From assembly GCA_014156375.1 (NCBI GenBank), contig RQJH01000002.1, forward strand, positions 216,331-280,330: DNA of 64,000 nt. The letters run 5' to 3'. A program made the position numbers and the translations under genes. How positions within the stretch are numbered: the stretch's first letter is position 1; each line of letters opens with the position of its first letter. The stretch comes from Enterobacteriaceae bacterium 89 (lineage in GTDB: Bacteria; Pseudomonadota; Gammaproteobacteria; Enterobacterales; Enterobacteriaceae). Shown here piece by piece: positions 36,757 to 48,922 of the stretch. The notes beneath the pieces were generated by a model. The model saw only the letters and a program-made list of their open reading frames with translations, had not been told where the DNA came from and searched no databases.

Positions 36757-37173
36757 TTAAACTGGAGTGTTTAACAAATCGTCACCGGCTTCAACTGATG
36801 CGTGACCTGCCGACAACGCGCCAGGAGCAGCTTCCATCAGTCGATCCAGCGCAGTATCAGTACGTGCCTGAGCGCTTTGCGGCGCAGCTGCCAGAATGCG
36901 CTGCGCACTTTCAACCGTCATTCCCGGCGTTTCAGCCAGTACGCGCGCCTGGGTGTCTCGCCCTTTGGCTTCTTCGCAATTCAGAATGCCCATAATGCGA
37001 TCATTCTCTGCAACGACTGCAGCAGAGACCAGAGCACTTACGTCTGCAGGTGCCGCAACGGTCGCTGTTGCCACTTCGACGGTGGTGACCGGTTCAGTCG
37101 ATGCCGTGGTCTGAGTTGTGGTCGTGGTTGCTGATGGTTGAGTGGTAGCAGCGGGTGCCGTGGTTTGAGTCAT
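36757..37173 (-). CDS. Nu3: Scaffold protein Nu3 (internal start within C)
   Basis: 138 residues in the same frame as C. ATG 37173 is preceded by GGAGGGAAT, an excellent ribosome site inside a coding region, as for lambda Nu3. The product starts with a Thr/Ala/Gln-rich low-complexity linker followed by helical scaffold sequence. It directs prohead assembly and is removed during maturation. Confidence 0.75.
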   Translation of the reverse strand: MTQTTAPAATTQPSATTTTTQTTASTEPVTTVEVATATVAAPADVSALVSAAVVAENDRIMGILNCEEAKGRDTQARVLAETPGMTVESAQRILAAAPQSAQARTDTALDRLMEAAPGALSAGHASVEAGDDLLNTPV

Positions 37174-38086
37174 ATTCCCTCCGGTGGTGATCATTTTTCG
37201 TTTGTTGAGCGCATCGCGCATGACATTTAGCGCATCAGTGTTGTTAACCAGCTCATCGGCCAGACCGACGTCTACCGACTCCTGCCCGGAGAACACGGCA
37301 GCTTCAGTATCCAGCACGGCCTGCACGGACATGCCGGTATACGCGGATACCTTTTCGGCAAACATCTGACGGGTGGCGTCAATTCGCGTCTGAAAATCGG
37401 CACGGACATCTTTCGGTAGTTTTTCGTAAGGGTTGCCGTCGACTTTGTGATCGCCGCTGTAAATCAGCGTGACTTCAACGCCGTTGGTTTTGAGCGCTGC
37501 CCCATAGTTGCTGTGGGCCATCATGACGCCGATGGAGCCCGTTCTGGCCGTTTGGGTAACAAGCTGGCGCGATGCTGCGCTGGCAATCAACTGGCCGGCG
37601 CTGCAATTCATGTCGTTCGCCAGCGCCCAGATGGGTTTAATATCGCGCATCCGGGCAATAATATCGGCGCAGTCAAATGCACCGGACACCATCCCTCCGG
37701 GTGTGTCCATATCCAGCAGGATGCCGTCAACGCCGGGGTCGCTCATCGCCTGCTGCAGCCGGGCAATGATGCCGTTGTAGCCGGTCATGCCGGAGTAAGG
37801 CTGCAGAGAACGGGTTTTGCTGACCAGCGTGCCGGAAACCGGCAGTACCGCAATGCCGTTTGTCACCTGATAGCTACGCGATGGCCGGGCCCCCATGTCC
37901 TCATCATCATCACCAAACAGCGCCAGCGGCTCAGCAATCTGTTCAGCACCAAGGGTGATGCCGGATGCAGCGTCGGTCAGTCGGGTGATACCCAGCTGGC
38001 CTGCCAGCGCGCAAAAGAAAACCCGCGCATAGGCGGGTTCAAGCATCAGCGGCTCATTAAAGGCCATGCTGGCAATATGCGGAAGA

Positions 38087-38106
<20 letters not shown>
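36757..38106 (-). CDS. C: Capsid maturation protease C (S49) with internal scaffold
   Basis: 449 residues (lambda C 439). The N-terminal 300 residues form an S49/signal-peptide-peptidase-like serine protease with GILLDMDTPGGMVSGAFDCAD split over two strands, and the catalytic Ser probably in ARTGSIGVMM. The C-terminal third is a Thr/Ala-rich scaffold region encoded also by the internal gene Nu3. It degrades the scaffold and trims portal during prohead maturation. Confidence 0.9.
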
Positions 38107-41775
<3,669 letters not shown>

Positions 41776-41801
<26 letters not shown>

Positions 41802-42321
41802 TCAGCAACCCCGGTATCATTTCATCCAGCGCAGCTGCTTTGTTCATGGCCTTTATGATGTCCTTCTTAAGGAAATCAATGTGTCGGTTTTCCAGTTCCG
41901 GAAAGCGCCGCTGAACCGACAGAGGTACTCCATCGAGAATACTGGCAATTTCTCCGGCTATCCGCGACAGCACGAACGTGCAGAATGCGGTTTCCACCAC
42001 TTCAGCGGACTCTTTTGCATTTTTAAGTTCCTGAGCGTCAGCCTGTGCCCGGGTCAGGCGATGCCGTTCATACTCAATCGTGCCAGGCTGAAGATCAGAC
42101 TCTGAAGCAATACGCAGATCTGCGACTTCCTTCCGTAACTTTTCGTTCTCTATCGCGGCATCCCGCTCTGAATACCATTCAATAATGGTCGCGGAATCAT
42201 AGAGAACCTCGTTCCCCTTCCCTCCGCCTCGCGCAACAGGCATTCCCTGATCCTGCCAGTTCTGGATCGTGCGAACGCTAACGCCGAAAATCTCTGAAAG
42301 TCGTTTTTTATTCACTTCCAT
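41776..42321 (-). CDS. Nu1: Terminase small subunit Nu1
   Basis: 181 residues, the exact length of lambda Nu1, starting MEVNKKRLSEIFGVSVRTI, a winged helix-turn-helix that binds cosB R sites. A helical C-terminal part contacts the large subunit. The cos site lies about 175 bp upstream. Confidence 0.93.
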
Positions 42322-42497
42322 GGATCACTCCTGACGATTTACAGAGAAAGGAAGCCCTCAACGGCAAACTACCGCTTTTCGACCTAAATCATTTCCTTTC
42401 TGTTGAGGGGGTGTTTTCAATAAAAACAGTGTGATACACGGAAGAAGAACGGAAACGGCAAAAACCAGAAAATTTTCATAAATAGCGGAAAGCTGCG

Positions 42498-42509
42498 AGG
42501 TCGCCGCCC
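42498..42509 (-). other. cosN with lambda-type 12-nt cohesive end
   Basis: Minus strand reads GGGCGGCGACCT flanked by TACG and CGC, identical to the lambda cosN overhang with its flanks. It lies upstream of Nu1 in the expected position; the 175 bp between would hold cosB. The virion ends would therefore anneal with those of lambda. Confidence 0.92.
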
Positions 42510-42648
42510 CGTAGCGTATCAGGTTGCCGGAAAGGACCCTCTCGCTTTAAAATAGCAACATTCCTTTTTATTAATGATTTTTTAATAATTAACTATTGAG
42601 ATTATTACTTTAACTATATATTAAACATACACCTCTCTGCACATAAAT

Positions 42649-42686
42649 TGCAGGCATCTCAAACATTAATATTTGAGATGCCTGCA
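42649..42686. terminator. 15-bp stem terminator after the HEPN-like gene
   Basis: TGCAGGCATCTCAAA and its exact complement with an 8-nt loop, then GTTTTT on the plus strand. It insulates the accessory operon from cos and the late genes; AT-rich sequence without a gene lies between it and cos. Confidence 0.75.
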
Positions 42687-42705
42687 GTTTTTATAAATCA
42701 GGAGT

Positions 42706-43110
42706 TCACGCAGTGGAGTCTTTTAATGTACTTTTAATAATTGTTTCTTTAAGACGTTCAGCTCGACGCAGAACTTTATAAGCATCATTCTTACTGAAAT
42801 TACAATTTAGCGTATAGTCAGCTTTAACACGAGCAATTTTCATCAAGGCCAACAAATCACCTAATTCCTGATCGGAAATATCAGAGCTACAGCGTAATTT
42901 ATCAATAACTCGTTGGTGTTGTCCCACACTGTTATTAATGTTGCCAGGTATTTGCGATGCTCGCTGATTAGCTACATGATAGATATAATAGTAAGACGTT
43001 CGTGCACACTCCCTATAATCCATTTCAGGACAAGAGTTAACATACCCCTTAGAACTAAAATCAGAATATATTCTTTGAGCCTTTTCTAAAAAATCATCGC
43101 AAATTATCAT
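42706..43110 (-). CDS. HEPN-like domain protein, second gene of an accessory pair
   Basis: 134 residues, all-helical. The first half has a helix with YRECARTSYYYIYHVAN (about 33-49), the second an RVKADY motif (about 93-98) followed by SKNDAYKVLRRAERLKETI. This R-x-x-ADY plus trailing helix pattern is typical of one branch of HEPN proteins, many of which are RNases or partners in toxin-antitoxin and anti-phage systems. The canonical R-N-x-x-x-H motif is not evident, so nuclease activity is uncertain. Its ATG overlaps the stop of the upstream gene (TAATG). AT-rich compared with flanking late genes. Confidence 0.6.
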   Translation of the reverse strand: MIICDDFLEKAQRIYSDFSSKGYVNSCPEMDYRECARTSYYYIYHVANQRASQIPGNINNSVGQHQRVIDKLRCSSDISDQELGDLLALMKIARVKADYTLNCNFSKNDAYKVLRRAERLKETIIKSTLKDSTA

Positions 43111-43961
43111 TATGAAAAGTCCACTCCAACAACTCTCTCAGATATCAAATTAGCGCGGTTGGTATCAATTGGGGTCAAACTGTAAATAATGCTATTCAAA
43201 GCCTCCCTCGGAACACGATCTTCTCTTAGCAAGGCTTGATAAAAATCATCTTCTAAATCAATAGCCCTATCTACATCATCAGATACATATTCAACCGCGA
43301 TACTAAAAATCCCTCTGTCGTCGTCGGGATAAAAGATAGTAAGGGCTATACAAGTACCCGCTTCTTCATAAATAGATTTTATGATTTTATTACTGTGTAA
43401 CTTTAATATCTCTATGATGTATCCACGAAAAGAATTTATTTGGGTCTGTCCATGCAATTCGTTAAATATTGAGACATTTGAGAGTGTAGCCTTAAACCAG
43501 TGAAGGTCATCTTCACTAAATTCCTTCGTGGGTAATTTAGAGTAAATCTCTTTAGCTTTTTGCAAATCCAGTAATGTCACAGCCGCATTGAAATGCACTC
43601 TGTATAACTCGACATATTCCTCAGGAATAGTATCAATACTATCAAGCAATATACAAAGCTTTTCATACATCGTTGCATTGCTCATAGACAACAAACAACG
43701 ATAAGAATCTGAATTCAAATTAACCTTGCCATTTGGGAAAAAATAATCCACACACTTATTAAGTGCTTTCATATCACCGATCAACGAACTATACGCAGAA
43801 TACAGTGCGTAGTATTTCCCTAAATTGGCAACATACATGGAATCCAAAGCGCCATCGATTTTAAATCGCTCTGGCACTGAAAGTGGTCTGCATTCATCGA
43901 CCGCTTTACCTAATGTTTCGTTGAAAGCATCAACGATTTTTTTAGCTACCACTTGAGCCAT
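43110..43961 (-). CDS. Unknown protein, first gene of an accessory pair with a HEPN-like protein
   Basis: 283 residues, no signal peptide or transmembrane segment. The first 170 residues are helical with a tetratricopeptide-like rhythm (FNAAVTLLDLQKAKEIYSKLP); the rest is mixed alpha/beta (CIALTIFYPDDDRGIFSIAVEY). No family recognised. ATG 43961 has AAGGA before it; two in-frame ATGs lie upstream. It overlaps the HEPN-like gene and sits between Rz and cos, where lambdoid phages carry accessory genes such as bor. AT-rich, probably acquired. Confidence 0.6.
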   Translation of the reverse strand: MAQVVAKKIVDAFNETLGKAVDECRPLSVPERFKIDGALDSMYVANLGKYYALYSAYSSLIGDMKALNKCVDYFFPNGKVNLNSDSYRCLLSMSNATMYEKLCILLDSIDTIPEEYVELYRVHFNAAVTLLDLQKAKEIYSKLPTKEFSEDDLHWFKATLSNVSIFNELHGQTQINSFRGYIIEILKLHSNKIIKSIYEEAGTCIALTIFYPDDDRGIFSIAVEYVSDDVDRAIDLEDDFYQALLREDRVPREALNSIIYSLTPIDTNRANLISERVVGVDFS

Positions 43962-44228
43962 AGTCATCCTTATGAGCACCGTAACTTTGTTCAGGCGGCC
44001 CCATTTGCAAGATTGATGATGTTACACTTTGTATGTTGAATACTCAATAATAATGAAGCTTCCATAAATGATAGCTCACAACAAATGTTGAAAGGATTTG
44101 TTTTCGTCTCCTCAAGCCGACGATCAAGCTCAGCACAGCTTTACAGCATGCTTTTATGTAGCTGCAGTTCTTTCATCTCATTTTTGATGTATACGTTACA
44201 CTTAAGTTCTCAGCATTCACCGTACAAC

Positions 44229-44732
44229 CTAGTTGTAATTTGAGAGTCTCATCGAGTTGTAAATTCGCTCGCAGGCCATTCCTGCGCGGTAGCTTTCGTC
44301 AGCTCGTCCAGCATAGTACTTAGCTTCGTCTGCAAGGCTTCCGAGCATGTCGGCGAGCACTGTTGCGCTGGCGCTGGTTGTCCTGCTTCCAACGGCAGCG
44401 GCAAGATCTGCGGTGTGCTTTGCAGCGTCCAGGCGGGCGGCGAGCTTTTTGGCTTGTTGCTGCAGCTGGCTAACAGTGCCAGACAGACGGTCAGAAACAG
44501 CACGCGCTGCAGCTGCTTTCTCTTGAGCATCTTTAACGGCCTCATCACGGGCAATAATGCGTCCTTGTTCAATCCAGCGGGCGGCGGTCTGCGCGTTCAC
44601 AGCCTGAGAAGACTCGGCGCTATCACGCTCTGCCCATTTTGTTTTCCACGCCCGATCACGCCAGGCATTCCCCGCTACAAACGCACCGGCCACCAGTATC
44701 GCAATGATTAAAAGCTGAGAGCGAATACTCAT
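44229..44732 (-). CDS. Rz: Spanin inner-membrane subunit Rz (DUF2514-type)
   Basis: 167 residues: an N-terminal transmembrane helix (about 6-24) and a long Ala/Gln-rich periplasmic coiled coil ([20 protein letters not shown]). With Rz1 it fuses inner and outer membranes in the last lysis step. Start 44732 overlaps the endolysin stop (TGATG). Rz1 is nested in another frame. Confidence 0.85.
   Translation of the reverse strand: MSIRSQLLIIAILVAGAFVAGNAWRDRAWKTKWAERDSAESSQAVNAQTAARWIEQGRIIARDEAVKDAQEKAAAARAVSDRLSGTVSQLQQQAKKLAARLDAAKHTADLAAAVGSRTTSASATVLADMLGSLADEAKYYAGRADESYRAGMACERIYNSMRLSNYN
44249..44530 (-). CDS. Rz1: Spanin outer-membrane lipoprotein Rz1 (nested in Rz)
   Basis: 93 residues encoded entirely inside Rz in a different frame. 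Signal peptide with lipobox LLASC, then a proline-rich segment ([21 protein letters not shown]), as in o-spanins. ATG 44530 begins [10 protein letters not shown], which gives a normal signal peptide. Confidence 0.8.
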   Translation of the reverse strand: MLKRKQLQRVLFLTVCLALLASCSNKPKSSPPAWTLQSTPQILPLPLEAGQPAPAQQCSPTCSEALQTKLSTMLDELTKATAQEWPASEFTTR

Positions 44733-45265
44733 CACTGGTCTATCCCCCAGCACGTCAGCGCACTTTCCTGGTCCCGGCGCGCCACCTGTCCGTAGCAGTT
44801 ATTCGAGCGTATCCGGCAGTCTTTGCCTCCGTCTTTAATCCACCAGCGGATGGCTTCACATGCACCTTTTCTGTCGCCTGCGTTAATCCGTTGGTAGAAC
44901 GTTGACGGGAAGCATTTACCGGGACCGATGTTATACGGGCAGAATGACGCGATCCCCACTTTCTGGGGTTCGGTCAGCGGCACCTTGATATTGCGATCGA
45001 CCCAGGCCAGCGCTTTATCACGTTCAATGGCGTTTACCTGATCGCACTTAGCCTGCGTCAGCTTCATGCCCTGCACCACTGGCTTGCCATCAACAGTCGT
45101 TACACCGCGGCAAATAGTCCAGATACCCTGACTTCCGTCACGATACGCTGTCAGACTGTTGCCTTCCTTTTCGTTGAGAAACTGATCCATCAAAACTGGA
45201 GCAGAAGCACCAGCGATGATCAGCGAAATCATCGCTGCACTAAGCTTCGTTTTGCTGACGGCCAT
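44732..45265 (-). CDS. R: SAR endolysin (GH24 lysozyme, R21 type)
   Basis: 177 residues. The weakly hydrophobic N-terminal segment ([17 protein letters not shown], about 10-26) is a signal-anchor-release domain. The GH24 catalytic set is visible as Glu in NEKEG, Asp in YRDGSQG and Thr in TICRG. Such enzymes are exported by Sec, tethered inactive, and released when the pinholin depolarises the membrane. Confidence 0.9.
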   Translation of the reverse strand: MAVSKTKLSAAMISLIIAGASAPVLMDQFLNEKEGNSLTAYRDGSQGIWTICRGVTTVDGKPVVQGMKLTQAKCDQVNAIERDKALAWVDRNIKVPLTEPQKVGIASFCPYNIGPGKCFPSTFYQRINAGDRKGACEAIRWWIKDGGKDCRIRSNNCYGQVARRDQESALTCWGIDQ

Positions 45266-45506
45266 TCAGTCTGTCCTCTCGTTCTTTCCGGCGGTAGTAC
45301 CAGTTAACGGCGCAGGTGATAACGGTGCAGACAATACCGACAACGATCGCCCAGTCACTCAGGCTAAGACCTGCCATCTTATCGGCTAACATCCAGGACA
45401 CCTCTTTTGATATTTCGGCATGCGCTTTTGCAGAGACACCGCAACCCGTCAACGCAGTTCCGGTGCCGTAAGAAAGTCTGCTGTAAATAGTGCTCATTCT
45501 TGTCAT
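45240..45506 (-). CDS. S: Class II holin (pinholin-like) with a dual start
   Basis: 88 residues with a small Gly/Ala/Thr-rich first helix (SYGTGTALTGCG) and a hydrophobic second helix (DWAIVVGIVCTVITCAVNWYY, about 51-71 read in two halves) ending in RRKEREDR. The start MTRM offers two initiation codons two residues apart, the longer form adding an Arg, as the Lys-bearing antiholin does in phage 21 S. GGAGGTGA precedes the first ATG. Pairing with a SAR endolysin fits a pinholin. Confidence 0.78.
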   Translation of the reverse strand: MTRMSTIYSRLSYGTGTALTGCGVSAKAHAEISKEVSWMLADKMAGLSLSDWAIVVGIVCTVITCAVNWYYRRKEREDRLNGRQQNEA

Positions 45507-45733
45507 AGCCTCACCTCCGATTCATCGGATGGCGCTGTGGAAGTGGAACTCAGGCTGCAGGGCTGCGCTGATAGTGGTTGCGTTGGTGTTGAATCCCTGA
45601 GCCTGAAAAAAGGTGACCACCACAGCCAGTAGATGGTGAGGTGAGCCGATTTAGAGTCTGTCAGTTTTCTGAGCTCTTTATTGTCTCAGTCCAGGTTTTG
45701 CCTGACGGGTTATCAGAGTGACGAAAAGAAAAA

Positions 45734-45753
45734 AGCCGCAGTCAAATGCGGCT
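45734..45753 (-). terminator. Terminator between the 97-aa gene and the holin
   Basis: AGCCGCA/TGCGGCT hairpin with six Ts on the minus strand. A late transcript must read through it to reach the lysis genes. Confidence 0.75.
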
Positions 45754-46046
45754 CACTTAAGAGGTGGGATATTTTTCCGGGATAGTTTGCGCCTAAACGC
45801 CAGAAACCACTTTGGAGGTTTAGATTTTGGTCTCCAAATATCTTGAGCAATTTCTCTTGCGCGGGCATCACTTACCCCTTCAATTTTGCTGAAATTTTTG
45901 TAACTCCGGTACTCGAAGATTCGATTCATCAGGTACGCAATGAAAGGGAAAACAATCTTTAAAATGGTCACGATGAGTATGAGTGCGCTCATCGCAGCAA
46001 AATGATCATGAATGGCTGCTGGTAATGACTTTAAGTAATCAAGCAT
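45753..46046 (-). CDS. Small membrane protein between Q and the lysis cassette
   Basis: 97 residues with one strong transmembrane helix (SALILIVTILKIVFPFIAYL, about 19-38) followed by a basic cytoplasmic tail. No family recognised. The start at 46046 is chosen because upstream in-frame sequence contains tR'-like terminator DNA. Flanked by terminators on both sides, so it may be expressed separately or serve superinfection exclusion; that is speculative. Confidence 0.55.
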   Translation of the reverse strand: MLDYLKSLPAAIHDHFAAMSALILIVTILKIVFPFIAYLMNRIFEYRSYKNFSKIEGVSDARAREIAQDIWRPKSKPPKWFLAFRRKLSRKNIPPLK

Positions 46047-46137
46047 CTTGAACCCTGAGTAAAGTCCGGGGATATGACAGGGGTACTGGTGCAATGCACC
46101 TTCGCGAATACCCCTGTCGTATCGCCGGAAAGCAAAA

Positions 46138-46154
46138 AGCCCCATAGAGGGGCT
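46138..46154 (-). terminator. tR'-like terminator after pR'
   Basis: AGCCCC/GGGGCT hairpin with T run on the minus strand, about 70 bp downstream of a candidate late promoter. Position corresponds to lambda tR', the terminator overcome by Q. Confidence 0.75.
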
Positions 46155-46221
46155 TCTCACAGAATCAGATTGTCGCTTCTCACCGCTGCCATCGTGGCGC
46201 AGCTTTGCTAAGCAAATTTGA

Positions 46222-46249
46222 ATTATCTAACTTTCTGGTTTGTTTTCAA
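46222..46249 (-). promoter_or_regulatory. Candidate late promoter pR'
   Basis: On the minus strand TTGAAA, 16 bp, GATAAT. It lies just downstream of the Q gene and upstream of the tR'-like terminator. A TTTGCT-A-AGCAAA palindrome (46204-46216) overlaps the early transcribed region. Confidence 0.55.
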
Positions 46250-46286
46250 TAGCAATATGAACAGATAGCACTTTTTGCTAAACATT

Positions 46287-46883
46287 CTATTTCAATTCAC
46301 TGCGCGCCATCAAGAATGCTTTAGCCTGAAATATCTGCAGGCACCATTTAACCCGCAGCCTGGCATCATCAGCTGACAGCCACGGAGCAAGTTGTTGCAG
46401 TTCACGGCTGATGTCGGAAATCTTCTTCCTGGTGGTGTAATACCCGACACCCACGATATAAACCGGATCGGTCTGGTCAAACGCGTGAAGCACGCACTGC
46501 TCTAAAAAATCAGCATCATCCTCATCGATGGCAGTATCAATAATGCTGCGGGCCGGTTGTGGCCATAAAATATCATGAGCGCGTTTCATGACCTGCGGTC
46601 CACGGCAGCCCTCCTCGCGGGCTTGCTTGAGCGCCTCGGTAAATCGTTCAAGCGCTTTATCTGACCATCGGGTGCCTTTGAGGAATCTCCAGCAGGCATG
46701 CCCTTTCGGTATTCGTGGTGCGGTGCCGCCTCGGACACTGTCACCCCACACTGAAAGAAGCGATTTAATCCAGGCTGACTGCGTACCTGTCAGCAATACC
46801 GATCTCCCCAGATAACGCTTATGCGTTGCGGTCGCCACTGCATTAAGAGCGTTGTTATGTTTGCGGCGTTGTTGTGGTGTCAT
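46287..46883 (-). CDS. Q: Late antiterminator Q-like protein (DUF1133)
   Basis: 198 residues of the DUF1133 family, found at the Q position in many lambdoid phages and annotated as Q-type antitermination protein. Contains basic N-terminal MTPQQRRKHNNALN and a conserved SDISRELQQLAPWLSAD-like segment (here KKISDISRELQQLAPWLS). No zinc-finger of the lambda Q type is present, so the mechanism may differ. Followed by a promoter-terminator pair that fits late gene control. Confidence 0.75.
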   Translation of the reverse strand: MTPQQRRKHNNALNAVATATHKRYLGRSVLLTGTQSAWIKSLLSVWGDSVRGGTAPRIPKGHACWRFLKGTRWSDKALERFTEALKQAREEGCRGPQVMKRAHDILWPQPARSIIDTAIDEDDADFLEQCVLHAFDQTDPVYIVGVGYYTTRKKISDISRELQQLAPWLSADDARLRVKWCLQIFQAKAFLMARSELK

Positions 46884-46895
46884 CATATTGTCTCC

Positions 46896-47921
46896 TTACG
46901 CCAGAACACCAAGCGCAAAGGCCCGGTCCAGTACGTTTTTTATCATTTCCAGTTGTGAGCCATACTTCTGCTCGAACTTAACCGGGTCGTTATGTAGTTC
47001 TGTGTGATGCTTTCGACACAGCGGAATGGTGAGGCTATCGTGCGCCTTTGTCCCGACACCACCCTGCCCCCAGCCAATCAGATGGTGCGCATCGTCGGCG
47101 GGCTGGCCACAGCATGCGCAAGGCTGGCTTTTAACCCAGCGCAGATAGTTTGGTTTTTCCCAACGTGCGTGTTTGGGACGTTTGAAGAATGTTGCCGGCG
47201 CTTCTGGATCAACTTTTAAATCGATTAGCGGAACCGCGAATGGCTCATCAAAAACAGGTGCAGCTGCTGCGCGCTCTTTGACAATGCTGGTGGACGTGGC
47301 CACAGGCATGATCTCGCTTTCCCGGTATACGGATGCGATAGGTTCTTTTGGCCGTCTTAACGCACGACGTGCCAGTTCCTCAGTGATTTCATCAGCTATT
47401 CCCCGATAAACAGCCCACCAGCAAATTTCTGCCACGGAGAGCATCCGCTCGGCATTGAAACCGAGCTCTCTCAGAACGACATCGATGATCCAGGTAATCA
47501 GATTGCTACGGGCCAGTCCTGACAGAAATTCAGTGGTTTGCTCCCGCAGCTTGTTATCACAACTCCAACACAACAGAATCGAGCCTGGTGGGTGGCGCAT
47601 CACTACCAATTCGTTGTGGTGATAACTGGCGTGCGGGTACTGACAGTTCCCGCCGCGGCGAAGCAGCCAGGCATCGAGTGATGACAGACCACCAGCAGCA
47701 GAGATGACCTTTTCACTGGTAAAGAAGTGCTGAATCAGAGGATCTTCCCCGAGCGGCTGAGCAGCATCAGGAACCTTTCCCGACGGCAGGTTTGCCATAT
47801 TCTCTGGCTGGCACTCCACAAGCACCCGCCCCTGGGCGAAGATATACATCAGCTCTTTGCCGGGCTTAAGCAATACGATGCCCATATCTCTAGCGATTTC
47901 CGGTTTCAGCAGAGCTCGCAT
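46896..47921 (-). CDS. DUF968 protein with C-terminal HNH nuclease-like domain
   Basis: 341 residues. The C-terminal 90 residues form an HNH-type zinc domain (CACCGQPADDAHHLIGWGQGG, here split: CACCGQ, ADDAHH, then IPLCRKHHTELHND). DUF968 proteins occur in the ninB-Q region of lambdoid phages (E. coli ybcN/ybcO neighbourhood) and are thought to act in recombination. It lies 9 bp upstream of Q and overlaps rusA by 16 bp. Confidence 0.75.
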   Translation of the reverse strand: MRALLKPEIARDMGIVLLKPGKELMYIFAQGRVLVECQPENMANLPSGKVPDAAQPLGEDPLIQHFFTSEKVISAAGGLSSLDAWLLRRGGNCQYPHASYHHNELVVMRHPPGSILLCWSCDNKLREQTTEFLSGLARSNLITWIIDVVLRELGFNAERMLSVAEICWWAVYRGIADEITEELARRALRRPKEPIASVYRESEIMPVATSTSIVKERAAAAPVFDEPFAVPLIDLKVDPEAPATFFKRPKHARWEKPNYLRWVKSQPCACCGQPADDAHHLIGWGQGGVGTKAHDSLTIPLCRKHHTELHNDPVKFEQKYGSQLEMIKNVLDRAFALGVLA

Positions 47922-48277
47922 GGTCCTGCATCCGTAATGATGATCTGCCCGGTTTCTCCCCAGATTTTTGACACACGCCCATCCCAGATATGGCTATCTT
48001 CACCAAAGAGCGCATCCAGAAGTGATTTCTCCAGGTTGTCTTTATCTGGGCGTTGCTGGTGTGGCTTGCGGTCAAACGCAGCTCTTTTCTTTTTGCTCCA
48101 GCTCGGAGGCATAGGGAGCACAAAAATAACGTGATACCCGCACTCCGGTAGGGTGATGTTATGCAACCTGACTTCATCGCAGAACGCACGGTACCGAAGC
48201 ACCTCGGGGCGCTTTTTCCACTTATCTGCACGCGTCATTCTCGGCTTTCCGAGTGGAGTTATGTTGTAAGTTCGCAT
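47906..48277 (-). CDS. rusA: Holliday junction resolvase RusA
   Basis: About 123 residues. The RusA signature is clear: RPDKDNLEKSLLDALF gives the metal-binding Asp pair and Lys, followed by DSHIWD. RusA dimers cut four-way DNA junctions, here resolving phage replication or recombination intermediates. ATG 48277 is preceded by GGGGGTGAGG. Confidence 0.9.
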   Translation of the reverse strand: MRTYNITPLGKPRMTRADKWKKRPEVLRYRAFCDEVRLHNITLPECGYHVIFVLPMPPSWSKKKRAAFDRKPHQQRPDKDNLEKSLLDALFGEDSHIWDGRVSKIWGETGQIIITDAGPCELC

Positions 48278-48279
48278 CC

Positions 48280-48480
48280 TCACCCCCAAAAGCGCTGTTG
48301 ATAGCGCCTGTCCGGGATGGGGCTACGTTTTGACTCAGGAAGGTATGCGCTAACCGTCCAGTGAATCAGATCAAAATCGAGGCTCTTCTCTGTCATGACA
48401 TGATTTTCACTGTACCGGGCAATGAGCTGCTCGGCCTGCTCAGTTGTCAGGTTGGAGTGCTGGAACCAGGAGCGCTTCAT
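48280..48480 (-). CDS. Small hypothetical phage protein
   Basis: 66 residues, no recognised domain; a helical centre (LTTEQAEQLIARYSE) followed by a basic C-terminus. Overlaps the upstream LexA-like HTH gene by 4 bp (ATGA) and ends 2 bp before rusA, so it is part of the same translated unit. Confidence 0.6.
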   Translation of the reverse strand: MKRSWFQHSNLTTEQAEQLIARYSENHVMTEKSLDFDLIHWTVSAYLPESKRSPIPDRRYQQRFWG

Positions 48481-48878
48481 TGCGGAATACCTTCGCCACT
48501 TAAAAACGCCTGCGCACGTTCGCGGGAACCGGGTTCCCCGTTGAGCAGTTCGCGCAGCAGCTGGATGGCAGAGTGATGTGGTTCGTTCGCGTTGATGGTG
48601 ATCCCGCGAGACTTGCCAGGGTGCAGAGATATGTAGCCCTTTCGGTCGAGCGCTTTCAGGTGATCATCAGCAGCGTTTGATGAGCTGAATTGCAGAAGGC
48701 CAGCCAACTCCTGCCGACTGGGTGGGTAGCCGTTGCGATTGACATAGGCCACCAGCACATCAAAAACGTGCTGCTGTTTGCTGGTGAGTTTGCGATTCTG
48801 CCCAGCCTGCTCCATCAGACGAGCGTGGTTAGGGCAGACCGGGAGGACATTCAATTTTTGCTGTGTTTTTTGCGCCAT
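48477..48878 (-). CDS. LexA-type winged-helix DNA-binding protein (no peptidase domain)
   Basis: 133 residues. Residues about 30-95 form a LexA DNA-binding-type winged helix (LTSKQQHVFDVLVAYVNRNG, then PPSRQELAGLLQFSSS), with LKALDRKGYI as the third helix and wing. LexA's S24 self-cleavage domain is missing; the C-terminal 35 residues are a short helical tail. It might compete at LexA-like sites or regulate a phage promoter. Target not visible. Confidence 0.7.
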   Translation of the reverse strand: MAQKTQQKLNVLPVCPNHARLMEQAGQNRKLTSKQQHVFDVLVAYVNRNGYPPSRQELAGLLQFSSSNAADDHLKALDRKGYISLHPGKSRGITINANEPHHSAIQLLRELLNGEPGSRERAQAFLSGEGIPQ

Positions 48879-48922
48879 GGTTTCTCTCCGTGGCGCAGCA
48901 GGTTGCTGGGTGTTCAGGCCAG

